DNA of 30,367 nucleotides. It comes from Prevotellaceae bacterium UBA1710 (GTDB lineage Bacteria > Bacteroidota > Bacteroidia > Bacteroidales > Bacteroidaceae). Location: NCBI GenBank assembly GCA_002317355.1, contig DCJC01000029.1, forward strand, positions 20,397-50,763. The letters run 5' to 3'. The notes beneath the pieces are model-generated. The model saw only the letters and a list, made by a program, of their open reading frames with translations, ran no database searches and was not told the origin of the DNA. The position numbers and the translations under genes are program-made. This document shows, in pieces, positions 14,562-24,300 of the stretch (position 1 is its first letter; every line of letters starts with the position of its first letter).

Positions 14562-17073
14562 TACTCGTTATCAGCAATGCCTTTCCTGCTGTTGCCTCAA
14601 CCTCATATTCATAAACACCAAGGTCAGAATACTCCTTTACGAGATTACCCTGCTTGATTTGAGTCTTGGTACGAAGGGTGAACTTGCCTGAGTTCATCGG
14701 CATGATGCTTGCAGACTCAAGTTTACCATCTTTCCAGTTGATGCTTACGGTATAGCCACCACGTGCCTTGATACCGCTTATCTTACCATTCTTCCATGCG
14801 TCTGGCAATGCAGGCAAGAGGAAAATCTCAGGTGTTAGGTGTTGGGTGTTAGGTGATAGCTGACTCTGCATAAGCATCTCAGCGATACCAGCTGTCACAC
14901 CGAAGTTACCGTCAATCTGGAATGGTGGGTGTGCATCGAAGAGGTTAGGGAATGTACGACCGTTTGGATAGTCACGCATTCTGTTCTCATCAGGAAGAAG
15001 ACGAAGCATGTTTGAGATGATAGTGAAGGCATGATTGCCATCGAGCATACGCGCCCAGAAGTTTGTCTTCCAACCCAAGCTCCAGCCTGTAGCCTGATCA
15101 CCACGCTGATTGAGTGTCACACCTGATGCCTTGAAGAGCTCTGGTGTGGTGAATGGAGAAATCTGATTTGATGGGTACAAGCCATAGAGATGTGAGATAT
15201 GACGATGCTCATCCTTTGGGTCATCGATATCCTCACGCCATTCCTGAAGCTGACCGTATTTACCTACCTTCATAGCAGGAATCTTCTTCAATGCAGCATT
15301 GAAAGCAGCGAGTGACTCATTGAGCTCTGTCTTCTGCTTGTCGTCAGTTGCATCACCAAGCATAATCTCTGTGGCTCTGATAGCCTGATTGAGAGCGTCA
15401 CGAACAATCTGATTATCCATAGTACAACCAGCGCAAACAGGTGAGTTCTTGCCTACGCCACCATGCTCTGGAGATACTGAAGGCACAACGAGCAGTTCAC
15501 CATCACGCTCAACCATATAGTCGAGGTAGAAATCAGCTGCACCTTTTATAATAGGATAATACTCCTTGAGGAAGTTCTTGTCGAGTGTGTAGAGATAGTG
15601 CTCCCAGATGTGTGTTGTAAGCCAAGCACCACCGTTAGGGAACATTCCCCAAAAAGCACCGTCGATTGGACCTGCCACACGCCAGATATCTGTGTTGTGG
15701 TGGGCTACCCAACCGCGACAGCCGTACATCTTCTTAGCTGTCTCAGCACCAGTAACGCTCAAATCCTTTATCATAGAGAACAATGGCTCGGCTGTCTCTG
15801 AGAGTCCGCATACCTCAGCAGGCCAGTAGTTCATCTCTGCATTGATATTGATGGTATATTTACTATCCCATGGAGCCATCATCTTGTCATTCCATACACC
15901 CTGAAGGTTTGCAGCCTGACCGCCTGGCTGTGAAGAAGAGATAAGGAGATAGCGACCAAAGTTGAACATGAGTGCAACCATGCCCATATCATCACTTCCA
16001 TAGAACTTATCCAGACGCTGGTCGGTAGGTAGCTTAGCGTTAGGTGATATGGTCTTAGGGTTTGGTGAAAGGTCAAGTGAAACTCGGTTGTATTGTGCCT
16101 GATACTTAGCCACATGGCGCTTAAGAAGCACATCAACCGACTTGCCATCCACTGCCTGAAGAGTAGCCTCATTCTTTGCTGTGGCATTACCACTTACATC
16201 ATTATAGTTTACGAAGTTGGTAGCAGCAGTAATGATGATGGTTGCAGTAGTAGCATCCTTAACCTGAATCTTATTGTCCTCAGTAGCAATGATACTGCCG
16301 TCAGAAGTCACCTTGGCTCTGAGTTCTGCCTTCAGAGCTGACTGCACGCCTTCCTGCTCCACACCCTCAATCACAGCAATGAGCTCTGTAGGGTATGACT
16401 TCAAAGGTTTTTTACCAACATTCTCAAAAATTCTCTTCTCAGCTTTTAGCTTACAGTCATGGTCGAGAGTAAATGCAAGCTTACCACTACCAGAAGCCTT
16501 GATACGCATTACGATGACGCCATCCTCAAGAGAAGCGAATGTCTCACGAGTGTATTTCACACCATTAGCGGTGTATGAAACAGTAGAAACGGCATTGTTG
16601 AGGTTCAGTTCACGACGATAGTTCTTGGTCTCCTTATGACCGAAATCGAGTTTCAGCGAACCGAGAGTAAGGTATCGCATACCGTGAGGGCCTTTCACAA
16701 ACTCCTTGTTGATAAGATCTTCAGCCTGTTTCTCCTTCCCCTGGAAGATAAGGCTGCGCACCTCGTTGAGATAATAGATAGAAGAATTGCTATTGTTGTT
16801 GTGAGGGCCACCACTCCAGAAAGTCTCTTCGTTGAGCTGTATTTCCTCCACATCAGTCTTGCCGAATACCATAGCACCAAGCTTGCTATTGCCTAAAGGC
16901 ATAGCCTCGAGCCAAACCGAAGCAGGCTTGTCATACCAAAGTAGAGAGTTATCCGATGCAGAAGCCGAAAGGGATGAAAAAAGAAAAATGAAAAATAGAG
17001 AAAATGTAAAACACTTTCGACTTACAAAAGCCGAAAGACGAGATCCTAAATAATTTAAACGATGTTTAAGCAT
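14557..17073 (-). CDS. Secreted GH95 alpha-L-fucosidase/alpha-L-galactosidase
   Basis: An 838-residue protein with a signal peptide (about 1-39). The GH95 signature is clear: LLWYDKPASVWLEAMPLGN near the start, NINAEMNYWPAE (409-420), PSVSPEHGG (531-539, acid Glu536) and PPFQIDGNFGVTAG (716-729, Asp721). The family cleaves terminal alpha-1,2-L-fucose with inversion; some members in xylan loci act on alpha-L-galactose, which fits this context better. Two stretches differ from the usual family sequence: SPNPKTISPNAK (336-347) and LSPNTQHLTP (739-748, between MLMQSQ and EIFLLPALPDAW). Both are encoded by 7-bp repeats. It heads the minus-strand hydrolase row and has a good promoter. Confidence 0.9.
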   Translation of the reverse strand: MLKHRLNYLGSRLSAFVSRKCFTFSLFFIFLFSSLSASASDNSLLWYDKPASVWLEAMPLGNSKLGAMVFGKTDVEEIQLNEETFWSGGPHNNNSNSSIYYLNEVRSLIFQGKEKQAEDLINKEFVKGPHGMRYLTLGSLKLDFGHKETKNYRRELNLNNAVSTVSYTANGVKYTRETFASLEDGVIVMRIKASGSGKLAFTLDHDCKLKAEKRIFENVGKKPLKSYPTELIAVIEGVEQEGVQSALKAELRAKVTSDGSIIATEDNKIQVKDATTATIIITAATNFVNYNDVSGNATAKNEATLQAVDGKSVDVLLKRHVAKYQAQYNRVSLDLSPNPKTISPNAKLPTDQRLDKFYGSDDMGMVALMFNFGRYLLISSSQPGGQAANLQGVWNDKMMAPWDSKYTININAEMNYWPAEVCGLSETAEPLFSMIKDLSVTGAETAKKMYGCRGWVAHHNTDIWRVAGPIDGAFWGMFPNGGAWLTTHIWEHYLYTLDKNFLKEYYPIIKGAADFYLDYMVERDGELLVVPSVSPEHGGVGKNSPVCAGCTMDNQIVRDALNQAIRATEIMLGDATDDKQKTELNESLAAFNAALKKIPAMKVGKYGQLQEWREDIDDPKDEHRHISHLYGLYPSNQISPFTTPELFKASGVTLNQRGDQATGWSLGWKTNFWARMLDGNHAFTIISNMLRLLPDENRMRDYPNGRTFPNLFDAHPPFQIDGNFGVTAGIAEMLMQSQLSPNTQHLTPEIFLLPALPDAWKNGKISGIKARGGYTVSINWKDGKLESASIMPMNSGKFTLRTKTQIKQGNLVKEYSDLGVYEYEVEATAGKALLITSN
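14830..14864. repeat. 7-bp periodic repeat inside the GH95 gene (C-terminal part)
   Basis: Plus-strand heptads are AGGTGTT, AGGTGTT, GGGTGTT, AGGTGAT and AGCTGAC. They encode QLSPNTQHLTP in frame, at a position where GH95 proteins normally pass directly from MLLQSH-type helix to the LLPALP strand. Confidence 0.8.
16031..16072. repeat. 7-bp periodic repeat inside the GH95 gene (central part)
   Basis: Plus-strand heptads are AGCTTAG, CGTTAGG, TGATATG, GTCTTAG, GGTTTGG and TGAAAGG. They encode SPNPKTISPNAK, just before the family motif LPTDQRL. The repeat is more worn than the other copy in this gene. Confidence 0.6.
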
Positions 17074-17119
17074 TTGAATAATTATTATTAAAAGTTGGGT
17101 TCATTTGTAAATTAGGGTA

Positions 17120-17151
17120 CAAATTTACTTAAAAATCCGCTAATACCCAAA
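17120..17151 (-). promoter_or_regulatory. Promoter of the GH95 hydrolase row
   Basis: On the minus strand TTTG (17151-17148) is followed after 20 bases by TAAATTTG (17127-17120), a full match to the Bacteroidetes promoter. The transcript would begin near 17113, about 40 bases before the GH95 ATG. Confidence 0.6.
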
Positions 17152-17257
17152 TCTCGGAGGTAAAATATTGAGATTACTTAAAATATGAATACCACTATAT
17201 ACACTAATACCTAAAACTATAACGAAAAAAGTGTGAAAAGGTTTAATGGTATAATAG

Positions 17258-17308
17258 AAAAAAGGATTCAAGAGGTTCCATCAATAGAACTACCTTGAAT
17301 CCTTTTTT
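17258..17308 (-). terminator. Terminator of the sigma factor operon
   Basis: AAAAAAGGATTCAAG and CTTGAATCCTTTTTT form a long stem with a loop of about 20 bases. U-tracts are present in both directions. It lies just after the stop codon of the membrane protein gene. Confidence 0.8.
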
Positions 17309-17337
17309 ATTGTTAGTGAAACGGTATAACCAGCGGG

Positions 17338-17925
17338 TTAAAGAGAATCGCAATCATCATCAATAATCTCTTCAAGTTCCTTCAGATTATTCATATCATG
17401 TCTATGATTCAGATAAAAGATACAGCCAGCAATAGGCAATCCAATGGATGTGGTAATTAGTAGTCTCACGGTCGCGTCAGGGTTATAAAGCCAAGTCTCG
17501 TACTTCAAAAAGACTCCAACAAAAACGGCAATCGGTATTGGTGCGAGATAATAACTATAACGATACCATTTCTTAAATTGTATCAACTTCTCTTTCCGTT
17601 TTGTCACACTCTCAGAAAAATCCATTTTCTCAATGAAGATAATATCCAGAAATCCCATAATAAAAGCAATAAATGCAATAATCTCCGCTGTTGTCCATGT
17701 CACAACATGAAATTTCTTACCAGAAGCGCAATAAACAGCCAAGAATATCATCATTGCCACCATGACAAACAACCCTATGACTCTTTCCTTTATCATCTTA
17801 CCTTTAAGCGACTTATAATTATTCGACCTGATAGCTTCAAGAATTTTCCTGTTTGTCTCACTATCCACGCCACTCTTATTGGCCAACTGCTGCCAGTATA
17901 GCTTCATCTCATCAAAATTCTCCAT
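17338..17925 (-). CDS. Four-helix membrane protein, possible anti-sigma factor
   Basis: A 195-residue protein with a soluble N-terminus (1-46, with MENFDEMKLYWQQLANKSGV) and four hydrophobic segments at about 48-67, 76-97, 124-141 and 152-172. The tail is acidic (LKELEEIIDDDCDSL). I do not recognise a named family. Its start is two bases after the sigma factor stop, the usual place for a cognate anti-sigma factor, so it may hold the sigma factor at the membrane. It has no FecR or zinc-binding HxxxCxxC motif, so it is not a classic anti-sigma factor. Its function is inferred only from position and topology. Confidence 0.7.
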   Translation of the reverse strand: MENFDEMKLYWQQLANKSGVDSETNRKILEAIRSNNYKSLKGKMIKERVIGLFVMVAMMIFLAVYCASGKKFHVVTWTTAEIIAFIAFIMGFLDIIFIEKMDFSESVTKRKEKLIQFKKWYRYSYYLAPIPIAVFVGVFLKYETWLYNPDATVRLLITTSIGLPIAGCIFYLNHRHDMNNLKELEEIIDDDCDSL

Positions 17926-17927
17926 AA

Positions 17928-18422
17928 TTATTTAGTTTTTGATTGGTTAAACATTTGCTTGAGCTTATCCTTTGCACGATTCAGTCTGCTACCTACATTC
18001 GTCTCTGTCATACCCAAGGTCTCGGCAATCTCGCTGTAGCTCTTCTCATCAAGCCAAAGCATGATGATAGACCTGTCAATCAGCGAAAGCTTAGAAATCA
18101 TGCTGTACAGCTCTTTCTTACCATCATCAGCTTGTGCATCTTCAGGCACGTTGATAGCCTTGATAAGCTCAATCTGCTGACCTCTTTTGTATTTCAGGCG
18201 AATATAGGTGATGCAAGTATTGATCGTGACTCGATACACCCAAGTGCTTGACTTGCAATTACCCTTAAACGATGTGTAACTCTTCCAAAGATTATATATC
18301 GTCTCTTGATACAAATCCTCGAAAGTCATCACCTCGCTTGTGTACATAAGGCAATATCTCGTTATAATCTTTTGATTCTCATCCACGAGAGAAAGAAAAT
18401 CATTCTGTTCATTTTTACTCAT
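17928..18422 (-). CDS. ECF-type RNA polymerase sigma factor
   Basis: A 164-residue sigma-70 family protein. Region 2 covers about 20-75, with FEDLYQETIYNLWKSYTSFKG and STWVYRVTINTCITYIR for core binding and promoter opening. Region 4 covers about 105-160, with LSLIDRSIIMLWLDEKSYSE and the helix-turn-helix IAETLGMTETNVGSRLNRAK for -35 recognition. The length fits an ECF factor. It probably forms a two-gene operon with the four-helix protein just downstream. Targets cannot be read from this window; the locus lies between susCD and the hydrolase genes, but each is set off by its own terminator or promoter. Confidence 0.9.
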   Translation of the reverse strand: MSKNEQNDFLSLVDENQKIITRYCLMYTSEVMTFEDLYQETIYNLWKSYTSFKGNCKSSTWVYRVTINTCITYIRLKYKRGQQIELIKAINVPEDAQADDGKKELYSMISKLSLIDRSIIMLWLDEKSYSEIAETLGMTETNVGSRLNRAKDKLKQMFNQSKTK

Positions 18423-18525
18423 TAATAATTGTTCTACTTAATTGTTTTCCGCTATAGCTTTATCTGGTTAGTCGAAAATATAACGAGAAAATCACAGATT
18501 AATTTAAAAATATTTTCAAATCTCC

Positions 18526-18565
18526 AATAAAAATTCCCATTTCGCCATAAAAAGCGGAATGGGAA
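18526..18565 (-). terminator. Minus-strand terminator upstream of the sigma factor gene
   Basis: Arms 18534-18545 and 18554-18565 pair over 12 bases with one G-T pair. On the minus strand the stem is followed by TTTTTATT (18533-18526). It would stop transcripts coming from the decayed gene at 18863-19300 before they reach the sigma factor gene. The rest of 18423-18588 holds no clear promoter box. Confidence 0.65.
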
Positions 18566-18588
18566 AACTTAGACTCTAACTACACTTA

Positions 18589-18804
18589 AGTCCTGTAAGG
18601 ACGACATAGCTTAGGATAGGGTGGAAACCCTATTTACCATTGGTATTTCTCCGTTGTCAGGTCAGAACCCAGTATGGGTGACATAATTCCATATCTTCAA
18701 TGATGTTTATGAAAATATGTCGTCCTTACAGGACTTTATGTAGATATAACTGACTGAAAAATAGGGTTTCCACCCTATCCTAAGTTATGCCACCCTTTCA
18801 GGGT
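18589..18804. repeat. Cluster of four REP-like hairpins with GACATA tails
   Basis: Each unit is a 13-base hairpin (5-bp stem, 3-base loop) followed by GRCATA. Forward units are at 18590-18608 (GTCCT-GTA-AGGAC) and 18667-18685 (ACCCA-GTA-TGGGT). Inverted units are at 18716-18734 and 18786-18804. Longer exact arms also occur: 18589-18608 with 18716-18735 (20 bp) and 18610-18634 with 18760-18784 (25 bp). These two arm pairs interleave, so both cannot form in a simple nested hairpin. It lies in the 440-base spacer between the sigma factor and the decayed gene. Confidence 0.8.
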
Positions 18805-18830
18805 TAAAGGTGGGAAAGAAAAATAAAGCC

Positions 18831-18856
18831 CCTCCCAACCTGACACATACTCTGAT
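18831..18856. repeat. CCTCCCAACC-TGACACATACTC dispersed repeat
   Basis: CCTCCCAACC at 18831 runs directly into TGACACATACTC at 18841. The same junction is found at 27955-27975, and its core is also at 1178 and (inverted) 9564. Confidence 0.65.
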
Positions 18857-18862
18857 ATTGAA

Positions 18863-19300
18863 TCACTCTGTTCTTCCATATATTTTTAAACCTATACTTG
18901 CTGGTATCTTTCTTGTATTCTCTGTGAGAGTATTGTGTCCAAGACCAGAATGAAAATAGGCTGGTATATGCAACTCCCCTTCTTTTGATGCACTGACGAT
19001 TGATAAACCCGCAAAATATCTATGACCTTTTTGCAACTCAATATATTCTTTCGGAGTAAATGCTAAAGAATAAGAGTCACTACTAACTTTTGCTTCTGCA
19101 TATAAAGGCTTATTTATGATTGGAGTTAATTTCTTGCCATTAATCTCATAAAGAATAATTCTAAGAGTACATTTTGTATATGAATTACTGAGAATTTTTA
19201 GTGTAAAAAAGATTAATGGTTCAGTGGATTATTTCGCTGTGAGGGCTGTCAATAATGGATATTTTGCAATAGACACTAATGATAGCAGAAGAAATGGCAT
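18863..19300 (-). pseudogene. Decayed gene remnant with an in-frame stop codon
   Basis: Reading on the minus strand from an ATG at 19300-19298, MPFLLLSLVSIAKYPLLTAL is followed by TAA (19231-19229). The same frame then stays open for 121 codons, to TGA at 18865-18863. The open part (STEPLIFFTLKIL, then TLRIILYEINGKKLTPIIN, then AGLSIVSASKEGELHIPAYF and IPASIGLKIYGRTE) has the look of a beta-rich domain at the C-terminus of Bacteroidetes carboxypeptidase-regulatory-like proteins of unknown function. That likeness is from memory of the pattern and is not certain. The N-terminal part of such a protein is missing, since the frame begins right at the susD terminator. I read it as a truncated and inactivated remnant. 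Confidence 0.6.
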
Positions 19301-19349
19301 AAAAAAGAGAGTGATAGAACTTTGGTGTTACCCAGAGTTTATCACTCTC
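19301..19349 (-). terminator. Rho-independent terminator after susD
   Basis: Arms 19307-19316 and 19340-19349 (GAGAGTGATA/TATCACTCTC) pair perfectly. On the minus strand they are followed directly by six T (19306-19301). It lies about 80 bases after the susD stop and ends the susCD transcript. Confidence 0.85.
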
Positions 19350-19427
19350 GAATTATTGATATTTAGAAAAGTTGTCTAAAAAATCAATCAGATTCTGCTT
19401 CTTAATCCAAGAAACTTTAGTCAGGGA

Positions 19428-21374
19428 TTAATAGCCAGGATTCTGATAACCTGCCTTCTCAGTCATAGCGTCGAGCTGACCCTGTGGAATTGGACGGAGA
19501 TAGAAGTGCTTCTCGATAGTACGCTTCTTCTCAACAGCCTGACGACCATTAGCATCAGCAATGTGATATACACTTGCGAACTTCTCCCAAGTCTGTGTAC
19601 GAGTGAGGTCGAACCAACGGTAACCTTCACCGAAGTACTCGCGAAGACGCTCATCAAGGATGTAGTCGATTGTGATTTCAGCTGGTGTAGCCTCTGTGAG
19701 CTCTGCACTGTGGTCTTCAACCTTAGCGCAGTTGTCACCAACAGAGAATGTCCACTTACCTGCACGAGCACGGATTACGTTGATAAGGTCGCGAGCGCTC
19801 TTGTCACCCTTTGCACCCTTAACAGCAGCCTCTGCAGCGATGAAGTAGAACTCAGAGAACTTAGCAATTACGTAAGGACGGATAGAACCAGCGTTTGGAG
19901 AACCAAGCTCAGTTTCCATGTTACGGTCAGTACGTGTGTCGATAGTCTTCCAGAGACCTGGGAATGACTGACGGCTGATGTCACTGATATTGATTACGAA
20001 TGCATTCTCACCTGGCATTACACCAGCGTTGATTTCACCGTTTGAAGGAGTGTAAACAACGTTTGGATCATCGTAGCTGAGGAACTTGAGGAATGTCTCA
20101 CCATTCTTGATTTGTGCACCATTAGCACCGATTACGAATGGACAGTCAGAGCCACCCTTAGCCATGTTGACACGATACTGAGTAGCGAATGTAGCATCCC
20201 AACGAGAGTCCTTGTCTGTGTTTGTGAACTTCTTGAGAGCGTCAGGAATTGGAGCCATACGAGTCCAGGGACGACCGAGACCCTGAATAGGCTCACGCTG
20301 AACTGGGTTCATGAGAACTGGCTTGCCCTTGTCATCTACCATTGGCTTACCGGTCTTGTCATGCTGCTGAGCCTTCATGTCACCACAGTAGTTCCACTGT
20401 GTGAACCAACCTGCGTAGTTCTCAGGAGCAGCACCGTTACCCCAACCGAAGCCAGCACCATTATACTGCTCGCTTTCGAGAGTGTGGTCAGCCCAAAGCA
20501 TCCATTCTGCGTTACGGTCGTTCTCGAAGAGGTTTACGTCACGGAATGTCTCCTGAAGTTTGTAAGGACCAGGGTTGTTGATTGCTGCAAGAGCGGTGTC
20601 ATAAGCCTTCTGGTAGTAATTAGCAGCCTGTGACTTATCGCGCTTTGATGTAGCAGGATATGTGTCAATGTTATTTGGGTTCTCGAGCCACCAAGCGTAT
20701 GTAAGGTATGCCTTAGCGAGGTAGAGGCGAGCCACGTTCTTTGTAACAGCACCTGTTACACGTGGAGTCTCTGGGAGGTCGTCGATAGCCTTCTGGAGGT
20801 CAGTGAATACTGCTCTCTCGTAAACCTCATCAACAGTGTTACGAACTGATGTACGCTTAGGAGCATCGTTAGAGTGAAGCTCACCAGCACCGAGATCCAA
20901 TGGCACACCACCGAATGTACGAACGAGGTTGAAGTAGTGCATACCACGGAAGAAATATGCCTCAGCAACAAGGCTTGGAGCGATACCTACGGCTGTTGCG
21001 TTCTCGATAACGGCAGAAGCTGTGTTGATATCAGAGAAGCCCTGTCCCCAGTAAGCATCAGAACGAACTGTAGTAGATGAAATCTGACCTGCGCCAGTCA
21101 TATCGATATCCTTCTGGTTACCATCACCAGAGTGACCGTATGTATATTCATCAGTACCAGCCTCGAGCGATGTGAGGTAGTATGCGTTTCCGTAAAGGTT
21201 ACGGAGGTGAGAATAGAGAGCGGTAAGACCACCTTCTACACCATCCTGTGTTGTGAAATATGATGGGTCGTAACTACTGCGTGGCTGCTCTTCCAAAACA
21301 TAGTCGCAAGAAGACAAACACACTGCAGACATCATAGCTACGCCGCAAATGCGAATAATATTTTTAGTTTTCAT
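19428..21374 (-). CDS. susD-like: SusD/RagB-family surface glycan-binding lipoprotein
   Basis: A 648-residue lipoprotein. The N-terminus MKTKNIIRICGVAMMSAVCLSSC has a signal peptide with the lipobox LSSC, so Cys23 would be lipidated and the protein anchored to the outer membrane. DYVLEEQPRSSYDPSYFTTQDGVEGG, the AEAYFFRGMHYFNLVRTFGGVPL helix (tetratricopeptide-like part) and ERLREYFGEGYRWFDLTRTQTW near the end are typical SusD features. SusD caps the SusC channel and binds oligosaccharides for import. At about 650 residues it is longer than SusD itself (about 550), a length seen in several xylan-type loci. Its start is 14 bases after the susC stop, so they are cotranscribed. Confidence 0.95.
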   Translation of the reverse strand: MKTKNIIRICGVAMMSAVCLSSCDYVLEEQPRSSYDPSYFTTQDGVEGGLTALYSHLRNLYGNAYYLTSLEAGTDEYTYGHSGDGNQKDIDMTGAGQISSTTVRSDAYWGQGFSDINTASAVIENATAVGIAPSLVAEAYFFRGMHYFNLVRTFGGVPLDLGAGELHSNDAPKRTSVRNTVDEVYERAVFTDLQKAIDDLPETPRVTGAVTKNVARLYLAKAYLTYAWWLENPNNIDTYPATSKRDKSQAANYYQKAYDTALAAINNPGPYKLQETFRDVNLFENDRNAEWMLWADHTLESEQYNGAGFGWGNGAAPENYAGWFTQWNYCGDMKAQQHDKTGKPMVDDKGKPVLMNPVQREPIQGLGRPWTRMAPIPDALKKFTNTDKDSRWDATFATQYRVNMAKGGSDCPFVIGANGAQIKNGETFLKFLSYDDPNVVYTPSNGEINAGVMPGENAFVINISDISRQSFPGLWKTIDTRTDRNMETELGSPNAGSIRPYVIAKFSEFYFIAAEAAVKGAKGDKSARDLINVIRARAGKWTFSVGDNCAKVEDHSAELTEATPAEITIDYILDERLREYFGEGYRWFDLTRTQTWEKFASVYHIADANGRQAVEKKRTIEKHFYLRPIPQGQLDAMTEKAGYQNPGY

Positions 21375-21388
21375 TGTTTCTGTAATTT

Positions 21389-24300
21389 TTAGAATGAGAG
21401 GTTAAGACCAATCAGATAGTTACGTGTGCAAGGTGCGTTTGTACCAACTACAGGAAGAGCGTGACCGCCGAGCTGAGTAGCGTGGAACTGACCCTGGTTA
21501 GACATTGAGTTTGGTTCTGGATCGAGACCGCTCATGCTATAGTAAGAAGAAGAAATGATGAATGGGTTCTGCACTGCAGCATAGAGGCGGAGTGAAGAGA
21601 TACCAGCTGTGTTCATCCACTTACCTGTGAAATTGTAACCAACGGTGATGTTACGAATCTTGAGATAGCCACCATCGAATACGCCCATTGTAGAAGCATA
21701 CTTCTGGTTATCACCTGACTGGATACCACCTGGCTTAGGGAACTGTGCATCCTTGTTGGTTGGAGTCCAATAGTCAACATCTACATTACCACGACGTCCT
21801 GTGAGGAGGTTGAGGTAACCTGAACCACCATAGAGAGTAGAGATGAGCTTACCACCGCACTGGAATGCACCGATGACGTTGAGATCAAAGTTCTTATAAG
21901 CTACACGTGTGTTGAAACCACCTACGAAGTCTGGCTCAAGGCTGATAATCTGACGATCTTCAGGACCAATTGCGCGAGTTGGCTTGCCATTAGCATCACG
22001 CTCACCTGTGTACTTAACCTTGATCATACCCTCGTTACCACCTGGCTCAAGGATGTCAAGATACTGGAAGTCAGGGTCTGTATCGTTCCAGAGGCCTACC
22101 TTCTCCCAGTCATAGAGAACGTCGATTGGGTGACCTACGAACCAGCCATTACCCTCATCGCGACCGTCCTTGTCAGCAGAAGCGAGCTGAACGAGCTTGT
22201 TGCGGTTGAGAGAAACATTGACGCCAGCCTCTACAGTCCAGCCATTCTTGTTGTCGAGGATAACACCGTTGATGCTTGCCTCGAAACCCTTGTTCTGAGT
22301 CTTACCGATGTTAGCTGTGTAAGAATTTACACCAGCTGTGCTTGGAAGAGACACATTGAGAAGGATATCGTTAGTGTTCATTGTGTAGTACTCTAATGTA
22401 CCGCTCAAACGACCACCGAAGAGAGAGAAGTCAAGACCATAGTTGTAAGTCTCACTGAACTCCCATCCGAGCTCCTTGTTAGCAAGCTTACTTGGAGAAT
22501 AACCAGTAGCGTAGCCAGTAGGACCGAAGTTGTACATTGTTGTAGAAAGAGCACCGAGAGTTGTGTAAGGGTCGATAGCCTGGTTAGCTGTCTGACCGTA
22601 ACCAGCACGAATCTTCAAGTTGTCAATCCACTTGAGATCTTCCATGAACTTCTCGCGAGCGATGTTCCAACCGAGCGAAACAGCAGGATAAGTGTGCCAC
22701 TTGTGACCAGGAGCAAGGCGAGAAGAACCGTCGGAACGAACGGTTACAGAGAGCATGTACTTATTATCGTATGTGTACATAGCACGTCCCATCCAAGAGA
22801 GAAGACCTGCCTGCCAGTAGTTGTTCCATGCTGGGTTTACAGTAACGTCCTGAGTAGAAGCACCGATGTTATAGTACTGGAAGTAGTCAGGAACGTTACG
22901 ACCGCTCATGTGAGTCTGGTTGTAGCGAGTCTGCTCAGCAGAGTAGAGAGCCACCAAGCTGAGCTGATGCTTCTCAGCAAATGTACGGTCGAATGACAAT
23001 ACATTCTCCACAGCATAGTTCTTATATCTCTGCTGCTGCATAGAAGCAGAAGAAAGTTCCTTCTCATTAACATTGTTGAAACCCTTGCCAGTGAAGCCAC
23101 CAACAGTAGTGCCACGATAGTTGAGACCGATGTTGAGACGGTACTTAAGACCCTTCACCCATGGGCACTCAATCTCACCGAAGATAGAGTTGTATGTAGC
23201 GATAGTCTCATTGTCATTGCGCCACTTCTCCTTGTTAGCCTCGATAACGTCCTTAGTCATCACGAAGATATCATCAGAACCGAGGTGAACCACGCGCTTG
23301 AGAGAACCGTCAGCGTTGTATGGGTCAACGATTGGTGACATCTGGAGAATGCCATACATACCAATCTGCATACCTTCCTTAACGTTGTAAGTATTTGTAG
23401 AAGAAAGACCTACGCGAACGAAGTTACCAATCTTCTGCTCGATGTTAGCACGGAGAGTGAAACGGTCGAAAGCCTGAGTTGGGATAACACCCTCATCATG
23501 GTTGTAGCTACCGCCGAAGCTGTAAGTACCGTTCTGAGTACCACCAGAAACAGTGATGTCATGGCTGTGAGCAACACCTGTCTGATAGAACATATCCTGC
23601 CAGTTGGTATCTACGCCATCCTTCTCATCAAGACCATTGGTATATTTGCCAGCGAGCTTACGCATCTCAGAGAACTTCTCGCCAGACATCATTGGGAACT
23701 CGTTGAAGAGAGTCTTGAAGTTAACGTAACCATTATAAGTCACCTTTGCAGGAGTAGCGATAGTACCCTTGTTGGTAGTAATCATGATGACACCGTTAGC
23801 ACCGCGTGAACCATAGATAGCGGTAGCAGAAGCATCCTTGAGGATGTCGAGTGACTTGATGTCAGAAGGGTTGATATCAGCGAGAGTACCAACGAATGGA
23901 ATACCATCAAGTACGATCAACGGATCGTTAGAAGCAGAGAGTGAGCGCTGACCACGGATGCGGATACGCATCTCAGCACCAGGCTGAGAGTTAGTCTGCT
24001 GCATGTCAACACCAGCAACACGGTTCTGGAGAGCCTGAGTAATGTTAGAAGAAGGGTTCTCCATCAGTTTCTGAGCGCTAACGTTAGCCACAGAACCAGT
24101 AACAGACTCCTTACGCTGTGTACCATAACCGATTACAACGATTTCATTAAGGTTACGACCCTCCTCGTGCATTGTGAAGTTCACCACGGTAACATCATTT
24201 ACCGCGAGCTCCTGAGTAATGTATCCGATGTACTTTACTACGAGCACAGCATTAGGATCAGACACTTTGATAGTGTAGTTACCATCAAAGTCGGTAACAA

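Noticed and set aside
19229..19231. Stop-codon read-through or recoding at the in-frame TAA
   Set aside because: TAA is the least read-through-prone stop, the protein also lacks its normal N-terminal part, and no recoding element is seen. Decay is the simpler reading.
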